Notes under the pieces: generated by a model | Databases searched by the model: none | Seen by the model: only the letters and a program-made list of their open reading frames with translations | What the model was told of the DNA's origin: nothing | Position numbers and translations under genes: made by a program | Source of the DNA: Pseudomonas putida | GTDB taxonomy: Bacteria; Pseudomonadota; Gammaproteobacteria; Pseudomonadales; Pseudomonadaceae | Direction: 5' to 3' | Length of the DNA stretch: 64,000 nt | NCBI RefSeq assembly: GCF_028682455.1 | Contig: NZ_JANHLD010000002.1 | Span: forward strand, 620,001-684,000 | Shown here: positions 17,850 through 26,611 of the stretch, piece by piece | Layout: each line of letters starts with the position of its first letter | Numbering within the stretch: position 1 is the first letter of the stretch

Positions 17850-19214
17850 TTAACGTTCACCGCGCCGACGCAGTTCATTGGAGTTGAACAACTTGTCACT
17901 GACCCGTCCTTCCAGTCCGGCCGTCAGATCCAATATCTCGCCTTCCTGGGTAAAGTTGTCGGCGATGTAGCGGTGGGCAGTCAGGTCGTAGCTGGTGTAT
18001 TCGAACCCGGTGCACGACTGGGTCTGCGGGTTGGCCCAAAGGCTGCCTTCCTGGACACGCCAGAGATTGCCTTTGGCGTCGTACATGTCCACGTGCAAGA
18101 GGGTCCAACTGTCTTCGTCGACAAAGAACACTCGCTTGGCGAAGGAGTGACGCTTGTCTGCTTTCACCGTGGCTTCGACTACCCAGACACGATGCTGTTC
18201 ATAACGTTGCACATCGCGATTGAGGTAGTCCTGGCCAATCAGATCTGCGTACTTGTTACGCTTGTCGATCAACTTGTAGGAGTTGTACGGCACCAGCATT
18301 TCTTTCTTGCCGATCAGCTTGAAGTCGTAGCGGTCCATAGCCCCAGTGAACATGTTGATCTGGTCGACGAAGTACAGGCTGTCGGTGCCGGCAATCGGAT
18401 TGTCGTAAGCAAACGACGGTGCGCGACGGACCCGGCGCTGGCCGGGAAAATAAATCCAGGAGTCCTGCGGCTTGTCGAGATAACCGTGCACAAGGTACAT
18501 CTCCCCGGCGCGCGAGGACGGTGAAAGCACGTCGTACAGGAGTTTGGCTTCGATTCCACCTGTATCCGCAGGGCTCTTCACTGCGGGATCGTTGTAAGGA
18601 TAGAACTCGCTAGCCCATTGTTTGAACTCGGACAGTTCCCCGCTCTTTTCACGCACCAGCAACGAAATCTGGGCGCGACGCCCCACGGCCATATAGCGTA
18701 GCTTGTAGTTCCACATCACCTCGATGCCGGTCTGTGGCACCGGGAACGGGATCGCTGCCCCTACAGCCTGTTCCAGGTTCCAGCCGTCACTGCCGATCTT
18801 GCTCTGTCCGGCGAATTCCTTGGTGCGCTGGGCGATTTGGGCCGGAAAGGTGCAACTGCGATGTGTCGGGTACACATCCAAGCGATAGCCCGGATACTGT
18901 TTGATCAGGGCGGCCTGCCCGGCTGGCAGTAAGGCCTGATATTGCACCAGGTTCTTGCTGTCCACCGAGTAGAGGGGCTTGTCGGATCCATACGGGTCGC
19001 CGTGTCCCGGCTGCCAACCGGCCGGTGCCTGGGTCAGGCCACCATTCCAGGCCGGGATTGATCCGCTGGCATTGCCGGACTTCTCCGCGCCGAACGGCGT
19101 TAGGTCACCGCCCAGCCTAGCCAGGTCAGCCGAGGTTGCAGCCTGTACAGTGCTCACACTGAACAGCGCTATGAGCGCGCTGCCAAGCAAAGATTTCTTA
19201 AACGGAGTCATCAT
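17850..19214 (-). CDS. DUF1329 periplasmic protein with LolA-like fold (set A)
   Basis: About 454 residues with signal peptide (LLGSALIALFSVSTVQA). The mature N-terminus DLARLGGDLTPFGAEKSGNASGSIPAWNGG and the later RRAPSFAYDNPI and HRVWVVEA blocks are the family signature. DUF1329 is placed with LolA/LolB-like half-barrels, which bind lipid-like ligands, so a shuttle between RND transporter and DUF1302 barrel is plausible. Two ATGs (19214 and 19211) follow a GGGAGAG site. It lies 30 nt upstream of DUF1302 and has a paralogue at 56994-58337. Confidence 0.85.
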   Translation of the reverse strand: MMTPFKKSLLGSALIALFSVSTVQAATSADLARLGGDLTPFGAEKSGNASGSIPAWNGGLTQAPAGWQPGHGDPYGSDKPLYSVDSKNLVQYQALLPAGQAALIKQYPGYRLDVYPTHRSCTFPAQIAQRTKEFAGQSKIGSDGWNLEQAVGAAIPFPVPQTGIEVMWNYKLRYMAVGRRAQISLLVREKSGELSEFKQWASEFYPYNDPAVKSPADTGGIEAKLLYDVLSPSSRAGEMYLVHGYLDKPQDSWIYFPGQRRVRRAPSFAYDNPIAGTDSLYFVDQINMFTGAMDRYDFKLIGKKEMLVPYNSYKLIDKRNKYADLIGQDYLNRDVQRYEQHRVWVVEATVKADKRHSFAKRVFFVDEDSWTLLHVDMYDAKGNLWRVQEGSLWANPQTQSCTGFEYTSYDLTAHRYIADNFTQEGEILDLTAGLEGRVSDKLFNSNELRRRGER

Positions 19215-19330
19215 GCGTTGCTCTCCCATTGAAATTATTGTGCAGGAGTAACTCCACCGCTTCGCGGTGGTGTGCATTACGGATCAGGCGTAATTCGGCA
19301 AGCTCTCGGATGGGCCGCCGAGGAACATGT

Positions 19331-19771
19331 TCATGACTGGCTGCCTTGTCGTTGCAGGAAACAAACCACAGACTGACGTTCATCTGTATTGTGCAGACCA
19401 CCGAATCCCATTGCGGTACCCGGCAGGAAACTCATCGGAGCGTTGAGAAAACCATTAAGCTTTTCCGCGTCCCACTTGAATCCCGCCTGCTCCAGTGTCG
19501 GGCTGTAAGCGAAACCCTCGGCGCTGCCAACTTTTCTGCCAAACACACCATCCAGTCGTGGTCCAACCTTGTGCTCACTCAGCGAATGACATGCACTGCA
19601 ACGGGTTTCAAACACCTTTTGCCCCGGGGCCGGGTCGCAGACAGCGGCAGCTTGCGCGCTGAAACTTGATAAAGACAGCCATGCCCCACCCAGTACTGGT
19701 AGCAGATGACGAATGAAAGCTCCCCTCAGGAACTCGCGCCTGACTCCCCCACGACTCTCATCACCGGCCAT
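19331..19771 (-). CDS. Class I-like cytochrome c
   Basis: About 146 residues with one haem c site, C58-SA-C61-H62, and a candidate Met ligand in PGTAMGF. The N-terminus RREFLRGAFIRHLLPVLGGAW looks like a twin-arginine signal, which would be unusual for a c-type cytochrome because haem is attached after export; a Sec reading is also possible. The ATG at 19771 is preceded by AGGGGAGGG. It follows another cytochrome and aauA, so it probably carries electrons away from the amine dehydrogenase. Confidence 0.8.
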   Translation of the reverse strand: MAGDESRGGVRREFLRGAFIRHLLPVLGGAWLSLSSFSAQAAAVCDPAPGQKVFETRCSACHSLSEHKVGPRLDGVFGRKVGSAEGFAYSPTLEQAGFKWDAEKLNGFLNAPMSFLPGTAMGFGGLHNTDERQSVVCFLQRQGSQS

Positions 19772-19956
19772 ACACCCTCCCCTCATTTTCATTGTTATCG
19801 GACGAGGGGCATACCTCCCGTGACGTCTAGTGTCGACGAGGGAAATCGCATGCCGGCCTCGTGTGAACAAATTAACAACGCCGCCGCAGACTAGCTTGCC
19901 AACGCACGTCAGAGTTCATGACAGCGGACGTCAAGTATTGAAAACCAACTGCTGTA

Positions 19957-20490
19957 TCAGGGCCGCGTAACAACGTCGTCGATAGCGATGCCCTGGGTGC
20001 GCATTTGGGCAATCAGGTCCGCGCGAGTCTGTGGAAGACTCAACATCGGTTGTTTGCGAAGTGCGGCGACTTCCTCGGTCGAGTAGGGTTTGACATCCAC
20101 CGGACGGCTGGCTCCAGCCATGCCATCCTCGCGCAACATCCAATTGAGCAAGGCAGCGGTCTGCGCATCGCTCAAGGCTGATTGGGAAACACCTGGGACC
20201 TGGACCAGAAACTCACGCCCTCCCTGTACACGGAGAAAGTTTCCGACAAAATTTGCCAGGCGCGGCGTGTCATTGGCCTTGGACCCTTCACCACTGTTGC
20301 GATGACAACCGGAACATTGCAGCTCGTAATTCACCGCCGGGCTGTAACCCGCTTCGGCGATGGGTGTTTGCGCCACCTCGTTGCCCGGAGCGGGTTTCTG
20401 GCCCGGACTAGGGACAGCCCGGGCATGACAAAGCGTGGTTGCGAATGCGAGCGTCAGGCCGATAAGCATCAGCAGGTGCCTGGCAGCCAT
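19957..20490 (-). CDS. Cytochrome c of the aromatic amine dehydrogenase locus
   Basis: About 177 residues with a signal peptide (LLMLIGLTLAFATTLCHA) and a single haem c motif C59-SG-C62-H63 in YELQCSGCHRNSGEGS. It lies directly after aauA with about 30 nt between them. The aromatic amine dehydrogenase cluster described in Alcaligenes faecalis likewise has a cytochrome gene after aauA. A role as electron acceptor is likely; a role in cofactor maturation in place of MauG is possible but would usually need two haems. Confidence 0.8.
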   Translation of the reverse strand: MAARHLLMLIGLTLAFATTLCHARAVPSPGQKPAPGNEVAQTPIAEAGYSPAVNYELQCSGCHRNSGEGSKANDTPRLANFVGNFLRVQGGREFLVQVPGVSQSALSDAQTAALLNWMLREDGMAGASRPVDVKPYSTEEVAALRKQPMLSLPQTRADLIAQMRTQGIAIDDVVTRP

Positions 20491-20521
20491 TCTTGGCCTG
20501 TTCAGCCCCTGTCCAGTCCGA

Positions 20522-21040
20522 CTACACGACACCTTGCACCAACGTAATCGTGCAGTTGTAGACCGAGGAAGTCGCTCCCAGACACCAGTTGATGTCATTG
20601 TTACTGAACGGCCGGTACATCGGTTCTTCACTGTCGTTACGGTTGCAAGCGCATTGGTTGCAACTCTGTTTGCCGCAGCAGTCGGTGTAGGAAATGATGT
20701 AGTCCTTGCCGTCCGCCGGATTGCGACAGGTGCCGACCCACGCTATTTGGGAGACTTCGGTCCCGGGTGGGCAAGTGTTCACCGAACCACCGCAACAGCT
20801 GCACAGAAAGCCGTCAATCGAACAGTAGCGCCAGTAGTCACAGGTGGTGGGATCGCCCGGATCGCCCGCAACGCCGGATTGGCCCGCAAGAGCCTTTGAA
20901 GTGCGGTCGATTGGCAGCAACAAAGGCAATGCTGCTCCCACCACCATCCAGGAACCAATGCGCGAAAGTGCCTGCCGACGCGAGGTGACATCGGCCATGC
21001 GACGTGTCGAGCGCTCGAACAGCAAATCAAGTAGTTTCAT
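20522..21040 (-). CDS. aauA: Aromatic amine (aralkylamine) dehydrogenase light chain, TTQ subunit
   Basis: A 172-residue precursor of the catalytic subunit. The two tryptophans that become tryptophan tryptophylquinone are W101 (SQIAWVGTC) and W152 (NDINWCLG); the catalytic aspartate is D120 (SYTDCC) and the TTQ-biosynthesis aspartate is D76 (CSIDG). Spacing 101/120/152 equals 109/128/160 of the A. faecalis enzyme. More than ten cysteines form the known disulfide net. SRRQALSRIG at residues 20-29 is a twin-arginine-type export signal. The enzyme oxidatively deaminates arylethylamines in the periplasm. It is downstream of aauB, aauE and aauD. Confidence 0.93.
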   Translation of the reverse strand: MKLLDLLFERSTRRMADVTSRRQALSRIGSWMVVGAALPLLLPIDRTSKALAGQSGVAGDPGDPTTCDYWRYCSIDGFLCSCCGGSVNTCPPGTEVSQIAWVGTCRNPADGKDYIISYTDCCGKQSCNQCACNRNDSEEPMYRPFSNNDINWCLGATSSVYNCTITLVQGVV

Positions 21041-21058
21041 CGCGATTACTCCGGCTTT

Positions 21059-21667
21059 TTATTGTTGTGCGTTGGCGGCGTGAGCATTCCCGTGCAGGAA
21101 GTCCTGCAAGGAGGAAACACCCATGTGCTCGGCTTCGAACAGGCTGTCGAGGTGTTCGCGCGAGTTCACCAGCCCTTTGGCGCGCAGAATGCCGCCCTTA
21201 TCGATCAGGGCCACATACGGCAACTTGCCAATCTGGTAGGTCATGCCGGCTTCCGGTCCGACCACATACGTTGCACCTTCAAGATTGAACCCTGTGATCA
21301 GGGCTTCTTGCGCAACAGGATCGCCATCGCTCACATAGATAACATCGAGATCGTCCGCTCGTTGCCTGGACACGGACTTGATCGCAGGCAAAAGGGACTT
21401 GCATATCGGGCACGTCGGAGAAAGGAAGAACAGCAACTGAGACTTCTCCCCTGCATAACCAAAATTAACCGGTCTGCCTTCACGGTCTGCGACGGTAAGC
21501 TTGGGTGCCTGCGAATTAACCGCCACGCCCTTGTCGATCATCAGCGCGCCAGCCGGGGCCACGCGAGCGTGCAACACACCGATCTGTCGTACGAGGCCCA
21601 TGAGCACAAATGCCAGGGCCAGCATCAGGCACCAAAGCAATAGATTGGAAACAATCAGGGTTTGCAT
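21059..21667 (-). CDS. aauD: MauD/AauD thioredoxin-like maturation protein
   Basis: A 202-residue membrane-anchored thioredoxin-fold protein. An N-terminal membrane segment (residues 5-28) is followed by a periplasmic domain with the redox motif C86-PI-C89 in FLSPTCPICKSLL. In methylamine dehydrogenase loci MauD and MauE are required for correct disulfide formation and stability of the cysteine-rich light chain. Its start is 4 nt past the aauE stop and it precedes aauA by 19 nt. Confidence 0.9.
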   Translation of the reverse strand: MQTLIVSNLLLWCLMLALAFVLMGLVRQIGVLHARVAPAGALMIDKGVAVNSQAPKLTVADREGRPVNFGYAGEKSQLLFFLSPTCPICKSLLPAIKSVSRQRADDLDVIYVSDGDPVAQEALITGFNLEGATYVVGPEAGMTYQIGKLPYVALIDKGGILRAKGLVNSREHLDSLFEAEHMGVSSLQDFLHGNAHAANAQQ

Positions 21668-21670
21668 AAT

Positions 21671-22210
21671 TCACCGTCCAATTAGTTTGAGCAGGCGCGG
21701 GGCGTTGGCCATCAGGCCGTCCGCCGCGACATACAGCAGCAGCGTCACCGCTGCTGAAGAAATAATCACGACACTGTCGAAGTGCCCGATCGACCGCGCT
21801 TGCGGTTCAGCGGCGGCCAGCAGTGATAATGCGATCAGCAGCGCACTGCGGAGCAATAACACCGGACGCAATGGCTGCATCTGGCCAGGACCGGCGCAAC
21901 CACAGTCGATATCGCGACGCCCACGCCAAAGATTCACACCAATTGCCGTGGCGTAGATCGCCATCAATAGGGCCGCCAGCAATGCCGCGATCAAGCGGGT
22001 CTGCGGAACCAGCAGGCCCAGCGCAACCGCCATTTCGAACAACGGCAGCAATCGGGCAAACGGCTTCACCATTGACTCGGACAACAGCCCGTAGTCGGCG
22101 ACCTGGGCGACAAACCACCGGGGCGAGCGAAACTTGTGGGTGGCCGCGTTGGCGAGGATGACCGTCATTGCCAAGGAGCTAGCGAAGACGAGTATTGGGT
22201 CGAGTTGCAT
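21671..22210 (-). CDS. aauE: MauE/AauE membrane maturation protein
   Basis: A 179-residue protein with about four hydrophobic segments (residues 5-22, 48-72, 75-95 and 118-165), matching the MauE/DoxX-like family. DCGCAGPG near residue 103 supplies cysteines that could exchange disulfides with MauD. Required with MauD for amine dehydrogenase light-chain maturation in known systems. It sits between aauB (14-nt gap) and aauD, in the conserved BEDA order. Confidence 0.88.
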   Translation of the reverse strand: MQLDPILVFASSLAMTVILANAATHKFRSPRWFVAQVADYGLLSESMVKPFARLLPLFEMAVALGLLVPQTRLIAALLAALLMAIYATAIGVNLWRGRRDIDCGCAGPGQMQPLRPVLLLRSALLIALSLLAAAEPQARSIGHFDSVVIISSAAVTLLLYVAADGLMANAPRLLKLIGR

Positions 22211-22223
22211 GCGGTCTCTCCCC

Positions 22224-23372
22224 TTAGTGGCTCAGAATCAAGGTCGCAGTCTTTGCGACGTTGTCCATAGTGCCGGTGTGTTTGCCACTGTTGAGATCAA
22301 AAACCTCTATGCCGCCCGCGATATTGGTACCGAGCAACAACGGGCTTTGGTCAGTGGTGGCGTGCACGCTCCAGACAGGGTTGGGCGATTCCAGAACACC
22401 GATTTTCTTCTGCGTTTTGAGATCGTAAACCCAGATGGTTTGGCTCGGGTCCTGCCAGTTGAGCGGCTTATGATCGGGGTGCATCATCACGTAAAAGCGA
22501 TCCAGGGCCGGGGCGACCGCTATCGACTGCAAGCCTCCAGGTGCCCAGCCGGATTTTTTTTCCTGCTCATCGACCAACGACCAGGTCGGTAGTACCTTTG
22601 GTGTTGCTCCGGACAGGTCGACCGCGTGTACTACGCCGCTGGTGGTGACGAAATAATAGGTCTCACCCGATACTGCGGCGCGCTCCACCAACGGATCTTC
22701 ATTAGGGCTGAAGAATGGCGTCTGGGTCCGCGACTTTTCCTTGCCGTCCTCATTCAGCGTGACCACCTGTAGTTTGCCGTTACCGCACAGTGAGGCGAAA
22801 CCGCGCTTGCCGACTGGGTAACTGAGAATGCAGCCAGGGGTGGCAATTTCACTGAGCACCTTGCGCGTCTGCGTATCGACAACAGTGACCGACGTCGAGG
22901 GCGTCAGGTTGTAGATATAGGCCAAGCGGTCGTCGCTGCTAAGCCCTAGAGAAAACCGCTCGGTAAGCGTCGACGCACGCTTGGCCGGAATCTCTACTTC
23001 CCAGCTTGGCGCCAGAGTGGAACTGTCCCAAGCAGTGAGTACGTCCGTCCGGGTACCGCGGGTGTATCGCGAGTAAAACGTGTCGGCGCTGTAGATGGTC
23101 TTGCCGTCGTGCGCCAACACGATTGGCGCGGCCCCGCCGGTACTGAGCATACCAAGCATGCGCTTGGCATCAGGATCGATTACGACGACGCGGGAAACGA
23201 CCAGATTGTCGAACTCGATAACATTCACATAACTGCGATGCGGTTCTGGCGGGAATGGAAGGACGGCATGACCGGCAGTTTCTTCCGCCAACTGCGCCTG
23301 AACATTGGTGATGCCAAGTAACGACACGCTCAGTGCCAACGCGGTGCAGGCAGCACCCAGAGTTATTCGCAT
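22224..23372 (-). CDS. aauB: Aromatic amine dehydrogenase heavy chain
   Basis: A 382-residue precursor with signal peptide (LGAACTALALSVSLLGITNVQA). The mature protein is a seven-bladed propeller of the amine dehydrogenase heavy-chain family, with NVIEFDNLVVSRVVVIDPDAKRMLGM in the first blade and GGIEVFDLNSGKHTG near the end. It pairs with the TTQ light chain as an alpha2beta2 enzyme. The ATG at 23372 follows AAGAAGGAG; the longer open frame upstream lacks a signal sequence. Confidence 0.92.
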   Translation of the reverse strand: MRITLGAACTALALSVSLLGITNVQAQLAEETAGHAVLPFPPEPHRSYVNVIEFDNLVVSRVVVIDPDAKRMLGMLSTGGAAPIVLAHDGKTIYSADTFYSRYTRGTRTDVLTAWDSSTLAPSWEVEIPAKRASTLTERFSLGLSSDDRLAYIYNLTPSTSVTVVDTQTRKVLSEIATPGCILSYPVGKRGFASLCGNGKLQVVTLNEDGKEKSRTQTPFFSPNEDPLVERAAVSGETYYFVTTSGVVHAVDLSGATPKVLPTWSLVDEQEKKSGWAPGGLQSIAVAPALDRFYVMMHPDHKPLNWQDPSQTIWVYDLKTQKKIGVLESPNPVWSVHATTDQSPLLLGTNIAGGIEVFDLNSGKHTGTMDNVAKTATLILSH

Positions 23373-23487
23373 GGGACACTCCTTCTTGTGTTCTTTAGGC
23401 AAATCAAAAGGGGTGGCAATCCACTGGTGGCCGAGTGTGCCCGGGTAACCAGCTCTCGCCGCGGGACTAGCACGTTGCGCATGTCCA

Positions 23488-23979
23488 TCAGAGGGCCTCA
23501 CTACCACCTTCGACGAAAAACGCCATCCCACTCTCACCGGTTTTCAGCACACTGGCGTAGACAGGAACTGCACCCGTCACTGTGGCGAAGTCCTGCGTAC
23601 CGCCACTGAAGACGAAATGCCCACGCTGATGCCATTGGCCATTGGCATCGAATACTTTCTGGAAATGGGCATAGACAGTGCCAGCCCCGGAAGACTTCAG
23701 TTCACAATCGGCCATCCCATCAGCAACCTTGTCGCCGGCATAGATATCGGTACCGCTGCATGCAATGGAGAAATGCAAAGTTTTGCCTTCCACCTGCATG
23801 CGCCCAGCACCCTCGGCGAAGAAACTGACGTTGGCCTTTCCATCGGGACTGCCGATGACCCCGTGATGCTTGACCACAGCGCCAAGGTCAAAGACAACTT
23901 TTGGCGGTGCTGCAAACGAAGGGGCGGACAGCCCGGTCAGCGTTGCCAGCGACATCAGGCAAATTATTGTTTTTTTCAA
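23488..23979 (-). CDS. Small exported protein of unknown function (paralogue of 8325-8831)
   Basis: About 163 residues with a signal peptide (TIICLMSLATLTGLSAPSFA). The mature sequence starts VVFDLGAVVKHH and is plainly homologous to the protein at 8325-8831 over its whole length, including FFAEGAGRM, the two-cysteine pattern (IACSG, ADCEL) and RGHFVFSGG. The start is probably TTG at 23979, preceded by GAGGAAG; no ATG fits a signal peptide as well. It leads the amine dehydrogenase genes with a 115-nt gap. Function unknown. Confidence 0.75.
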   Translation of the reverse strand: MKKTIICLMSLATLTGLSAPSFAAPPKVVFDLGAVVKHHGVIGSPDGKANVSFFAEGAGRMQVEGKTLHFSIACSGTDIYAGDKVADGMADCELKSSGAGTVYAHFQKVFDANGQWHQRGHFVFSGGTQDFATVTGAVPVYASVLKTGESGMAFFVEGGSEAL

Positions 23980-24144
23980 TTGTTCTTCCTCGGGATATAG
24001 ACGTGCACACACCACACAGCACACACCGCGCCTGTAAAAAGACGCGAGCGGTCGCTATATGTGAGTGGCGGGCCGGGGAAGGAGACTAACAGTGGGGTCG
24101 TGTGCGGGCTTGCCCGAAGGTGTCAAATTGATTGACCGTGTACG

Positions 24145-25170
24145 TCAGGCCAGACGTGGATCACTCGCGAGGTGATGTGCCTGTTTGCGATACTGCTGCG
24201 GCGTCAGTCGGGTCCAACGCCGAAATGCGCGACTGAATGAACTGGTTTCTGCATAGCCAAGCAACAACGCAATTTCTGTGAGGCTGTAATCGTTTCGCGC
24301 AACGTAGTCGGCCGCGAGCGATCGACGTACCTCTTCAACCATCTGACTGAATTCAACCTGATGATCGGACAGCCGTCGCTGCAAGGTCCGAGGACCAATG
24401 CCCATGCTGTTTGCCACTTGTTCGAGACTGGCACCGCCGCTGCTCAGACTGCTTGCAATATGGTGTCCCAGTCGACTAAGCAAATGAGTGGCGGCTGCCC
24501 GGCACTTGCGCTGGGCTTCGAGAAATGGCTCGAGCGCTTGGAACAGGCGGGGGTCGGCAGTACATACCGGCATGTCAAGTATGTCGCGAGAGAAGTACAG
24601 GCGATTGTCCGGTTGGCTGAAGTGCACGGCGCATGAAAAAGCCTCGCGGTATTGCGCCTGATCGACTGGCGCATGATGTTCGAAGTTCACCCGTACAGGC
24701 ATCAATAGGGGATTACGCGTGACTTCACGCAATACACTGAGCGCGGCACCAATCGAAAACTCGGCGTCCTGACGACGCTGCACAATGCAGGGATCAGTGA
24801 TCTGATACATCACAAGGACATGCTTGCCATCGTCTTCCACCGACAGATTTGTAGCCTGGGTGAACACCACGATGAAATGGCTCAGGCAGCGCAACACCAG
24901 ATCCATGGTTGGTGCGCTACGTATGGCATGACCATAGGCACCAAAGACACTGCTGTCAGTCTGCAGACCGGTTTGCAGGCCAATCGAAGGCGACACCCTG
25001 GCCCCAAGCAATTCCCATAACGCCACATACTGCGCCACCGGAATCTCGGCCTCCGGGGTATACAGAATATGTTCGTCCAAGCCGGCCTCGGCCAGGTATG
25101 GCGCAAAAAGCTCTTTATGTCGCCGGAAAAAATTCTCGGCGAAGATCGTGTGAGTATTGAATTTCGACAT
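24145..25170 (-). CDS. AraC-family transcriptional regulator (arabinose-binding-like N-domain)
   Basis: A 341-residue regulator. The C-terminal region from about residue 235 has two helix-turn-helices, with LEQVANSMGIGPRTLQRRL and LTEIALLLGYAETSSFSRAFRRW. The N-terminal 200 residues match the OruR-type effector domain. It lies directly upstream of the aau genes in the same orientation with about 165 nt between, so it is the best candidate activator for amine catabolism. Confidence 0.88.
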   Translation of the reverse strand: MSKFNTHTIFAENFFRRHKELFAPYLAEAGLDEHILYTPEAEIPVAQYVALWELLGARVSPSIGLQTGLQTDSSVFGAYGHAIRSAPTMDLVLRCLSHFIVVFTQATNLSVEDDGKHVLVMYQITDPCIVQRRQDAEFSIGAALSVLREVTRNPLLMPVRVNFEHHAPVDQAQYREAFSCAVHFSQPDNRLYFSRDILDMPVCTADPRLFQALEPFLEAQRKCRAAATHLLSRLGHHIASSLSSGGASLEQVANSMGIGPRTLQRRLSDHQVEFSQMVEEVRRSLAADYVARNDYSLTEIALLLGYAETSSFSRAFRRWTRLTPQQYRKQAHHLASDPRLA

Positions 25171-25345
25171 ACTGGACAGCGCCGACCACCCAAGCCCGAA
25201 AGGTCATGGCGGTTCTTATCGTTATGTAAAGGCCATGACTGGGAGCCATTGCCTGACCAATCGCCATCCTAGAGACTCAGAAACATTTTGCAATATAATC
25301 CCGATTTCCGGCTCACCGGGAGTCAAGGACCAAGCGCGTCACGCT

Positions 25346-26611
25346 TCAAACTATCAGCCCCAGATGCGTGGCGCGGGCCACCGCTTGAGTCCTGCTCGAA
25401 ACACCCAGCTTGGCGTTGATTTTTTGCGCATGGCTTTTCACTGTATGCAGTGATAAGTGCAACTCCCCGGCAATCTGCTGGTTGGACAATCCCTGGGCAA
25501 TCATTTCCAGTACAGTCAGCTCTCGACGGCTCAACAAAATGGCATTGGGTTCGATCATTGAGTCGCCACCCGAAAGCATGAGCTCGGGATATCGCGCGTG
25601 GAAGGCACTTTCGAGGTGGTTCAAGCCCAGTTGGCGTGACAATGCTTGCCCTTTTTTCAACGCGTACCTGGCCATGTTTAGCTGACCATCCGTGTAGTTT
25701 GCTTGGGCAAGGCATAACCACACCTCACAAAGTAGTCCCCAGCGCTTCTGTGCCTGCGCGTTCTCGCACATAGCATTCAGTTGATCAATGACATTGTGCC
25801 CTCCCGCCTGTCGAGCCTGTAGAAGTAACAACTCCATGTGAGGCAACAGCTCAGGATTGCCAATAGGTGGTTTGCAAGCGTCGCCAGCACGATATTGTGT
25901 CAGGCACTGCACCAGGGCTTCTTCAATCGCCGCCTTGAAGGGGACGCCAGGCTCTGTGGCCTGGGTCGGCAACTTAGTGCTGGTAAAGACTGGCGGCGTT
26001 TCACCGGTGATGAGGATGTCGGCCACGCGTTTGCCCAGCTCGGTAAGCTCATCGCCGTGATCGACCTGGCCGCTCACGCAATACGTCGGCAAATCCACTT
26101 CGCGCATCCATTGGCGCTGCCCGGGCGCGCTGCTGCGCATCAACTCGCACATACGCCAGGTCCACTGCACGGGCGAGTACGCGATACGCAGATGGCTGCG
26201 CCGAGAATAGAGCAGGTACGGCTGGGTTTCGCCAGGATTGTGGCGCACATCCTGATTCAACTGGGCGTCAGTCCATGGGTGCCGGGTGAAATACTCGCCG
26301 CTGACCTGGTACTCATGGAAGGTCTGCTCGACACTGTTCCATACATAGACCCAGCCATCGCGCAGTTGGCGCAGGGTGTAACTGCGGGTTTTCAGCTCGG
26401 GTGACTGGCGTGGCCAGTCGCGGGGAAGCGCATGCGGGCCCTGGCTGCTGCCTTTTACTTCGGGGGATTCGTCCAGGGCATAGCGCACCGGGAAGATCGC
26501 CACCTGCGCCTGTTGCCAAGGGCACTGCCCCCTGCCGATAGGCGCGTTGGTGAATTGCTGGTTACGCCGGGCCTGTTTCAGTTCGGCTTCTGTTGCGGGC
26601 TTGTGCATCAC
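25346..26611 (-). CDS. Chimera: T6SS MIX/VasX-type effector N-terminus fused in frame to a LuxR-type HTH C-terminus
   Basis: A single open frame of 421 codons. Residues 1 to about 235 match the N-terminus of VasX-type T6SS effectors, including the MIX core LRDGWVYVW at 83-91 and YSPVQWTWRMCELM. From about residue 250 the sequence becomes the helical end of a MalT-type regulator (LLPHMELLLLQARQAG...), and residues 357-421 are a canonical LuxR HTH (LSRRELTVLEMIAQGLSNQQIAGELHLSLHTVK in part). The toxin domain of the effector and the ATPase of the regulator are absent. The ATG overlaps the DUF4123 stop by 4 nt, so it sits in the T6SS operon. Junction at about 25,850-25,910. Confidence 0.8.
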   Translation of the reverse strand: MMHKPATEAELKQARRNQQFTNAPIGRGQCPWQQAQVAIFPVRYALDESPEVKGSSQGPHALPRDWPRQSPELKTRSYTLRQLRDGWVYVWNSVEQTFHEYQVSGEYFTRHPWTDAQLNQDVRHNPGETQPYLLYSRRSHLRIAYSPVQWTWRMCELMRSSAPGQRQWMREVDLPTYCVSGQVDHGDELTELGKRVADILITGETPPVFTSTKLPTQATEPGVPFKAAIEEALVQCLTQYRAGDACKPPIGNPELLPHMELLLLQARQAGGHNVIDQLNAMCENAQAQKRWGLLCEVWLCLAQANYTDGQLNMARYALKKGQALSRQLGLNHLESAFHARYPELMLSGGDSMIEPNAILLSRRELTVLEMIAQGLSNQQIAGELHLSLHTVKSHAQKINAKLGVSSRTQAVARATHLGLIV

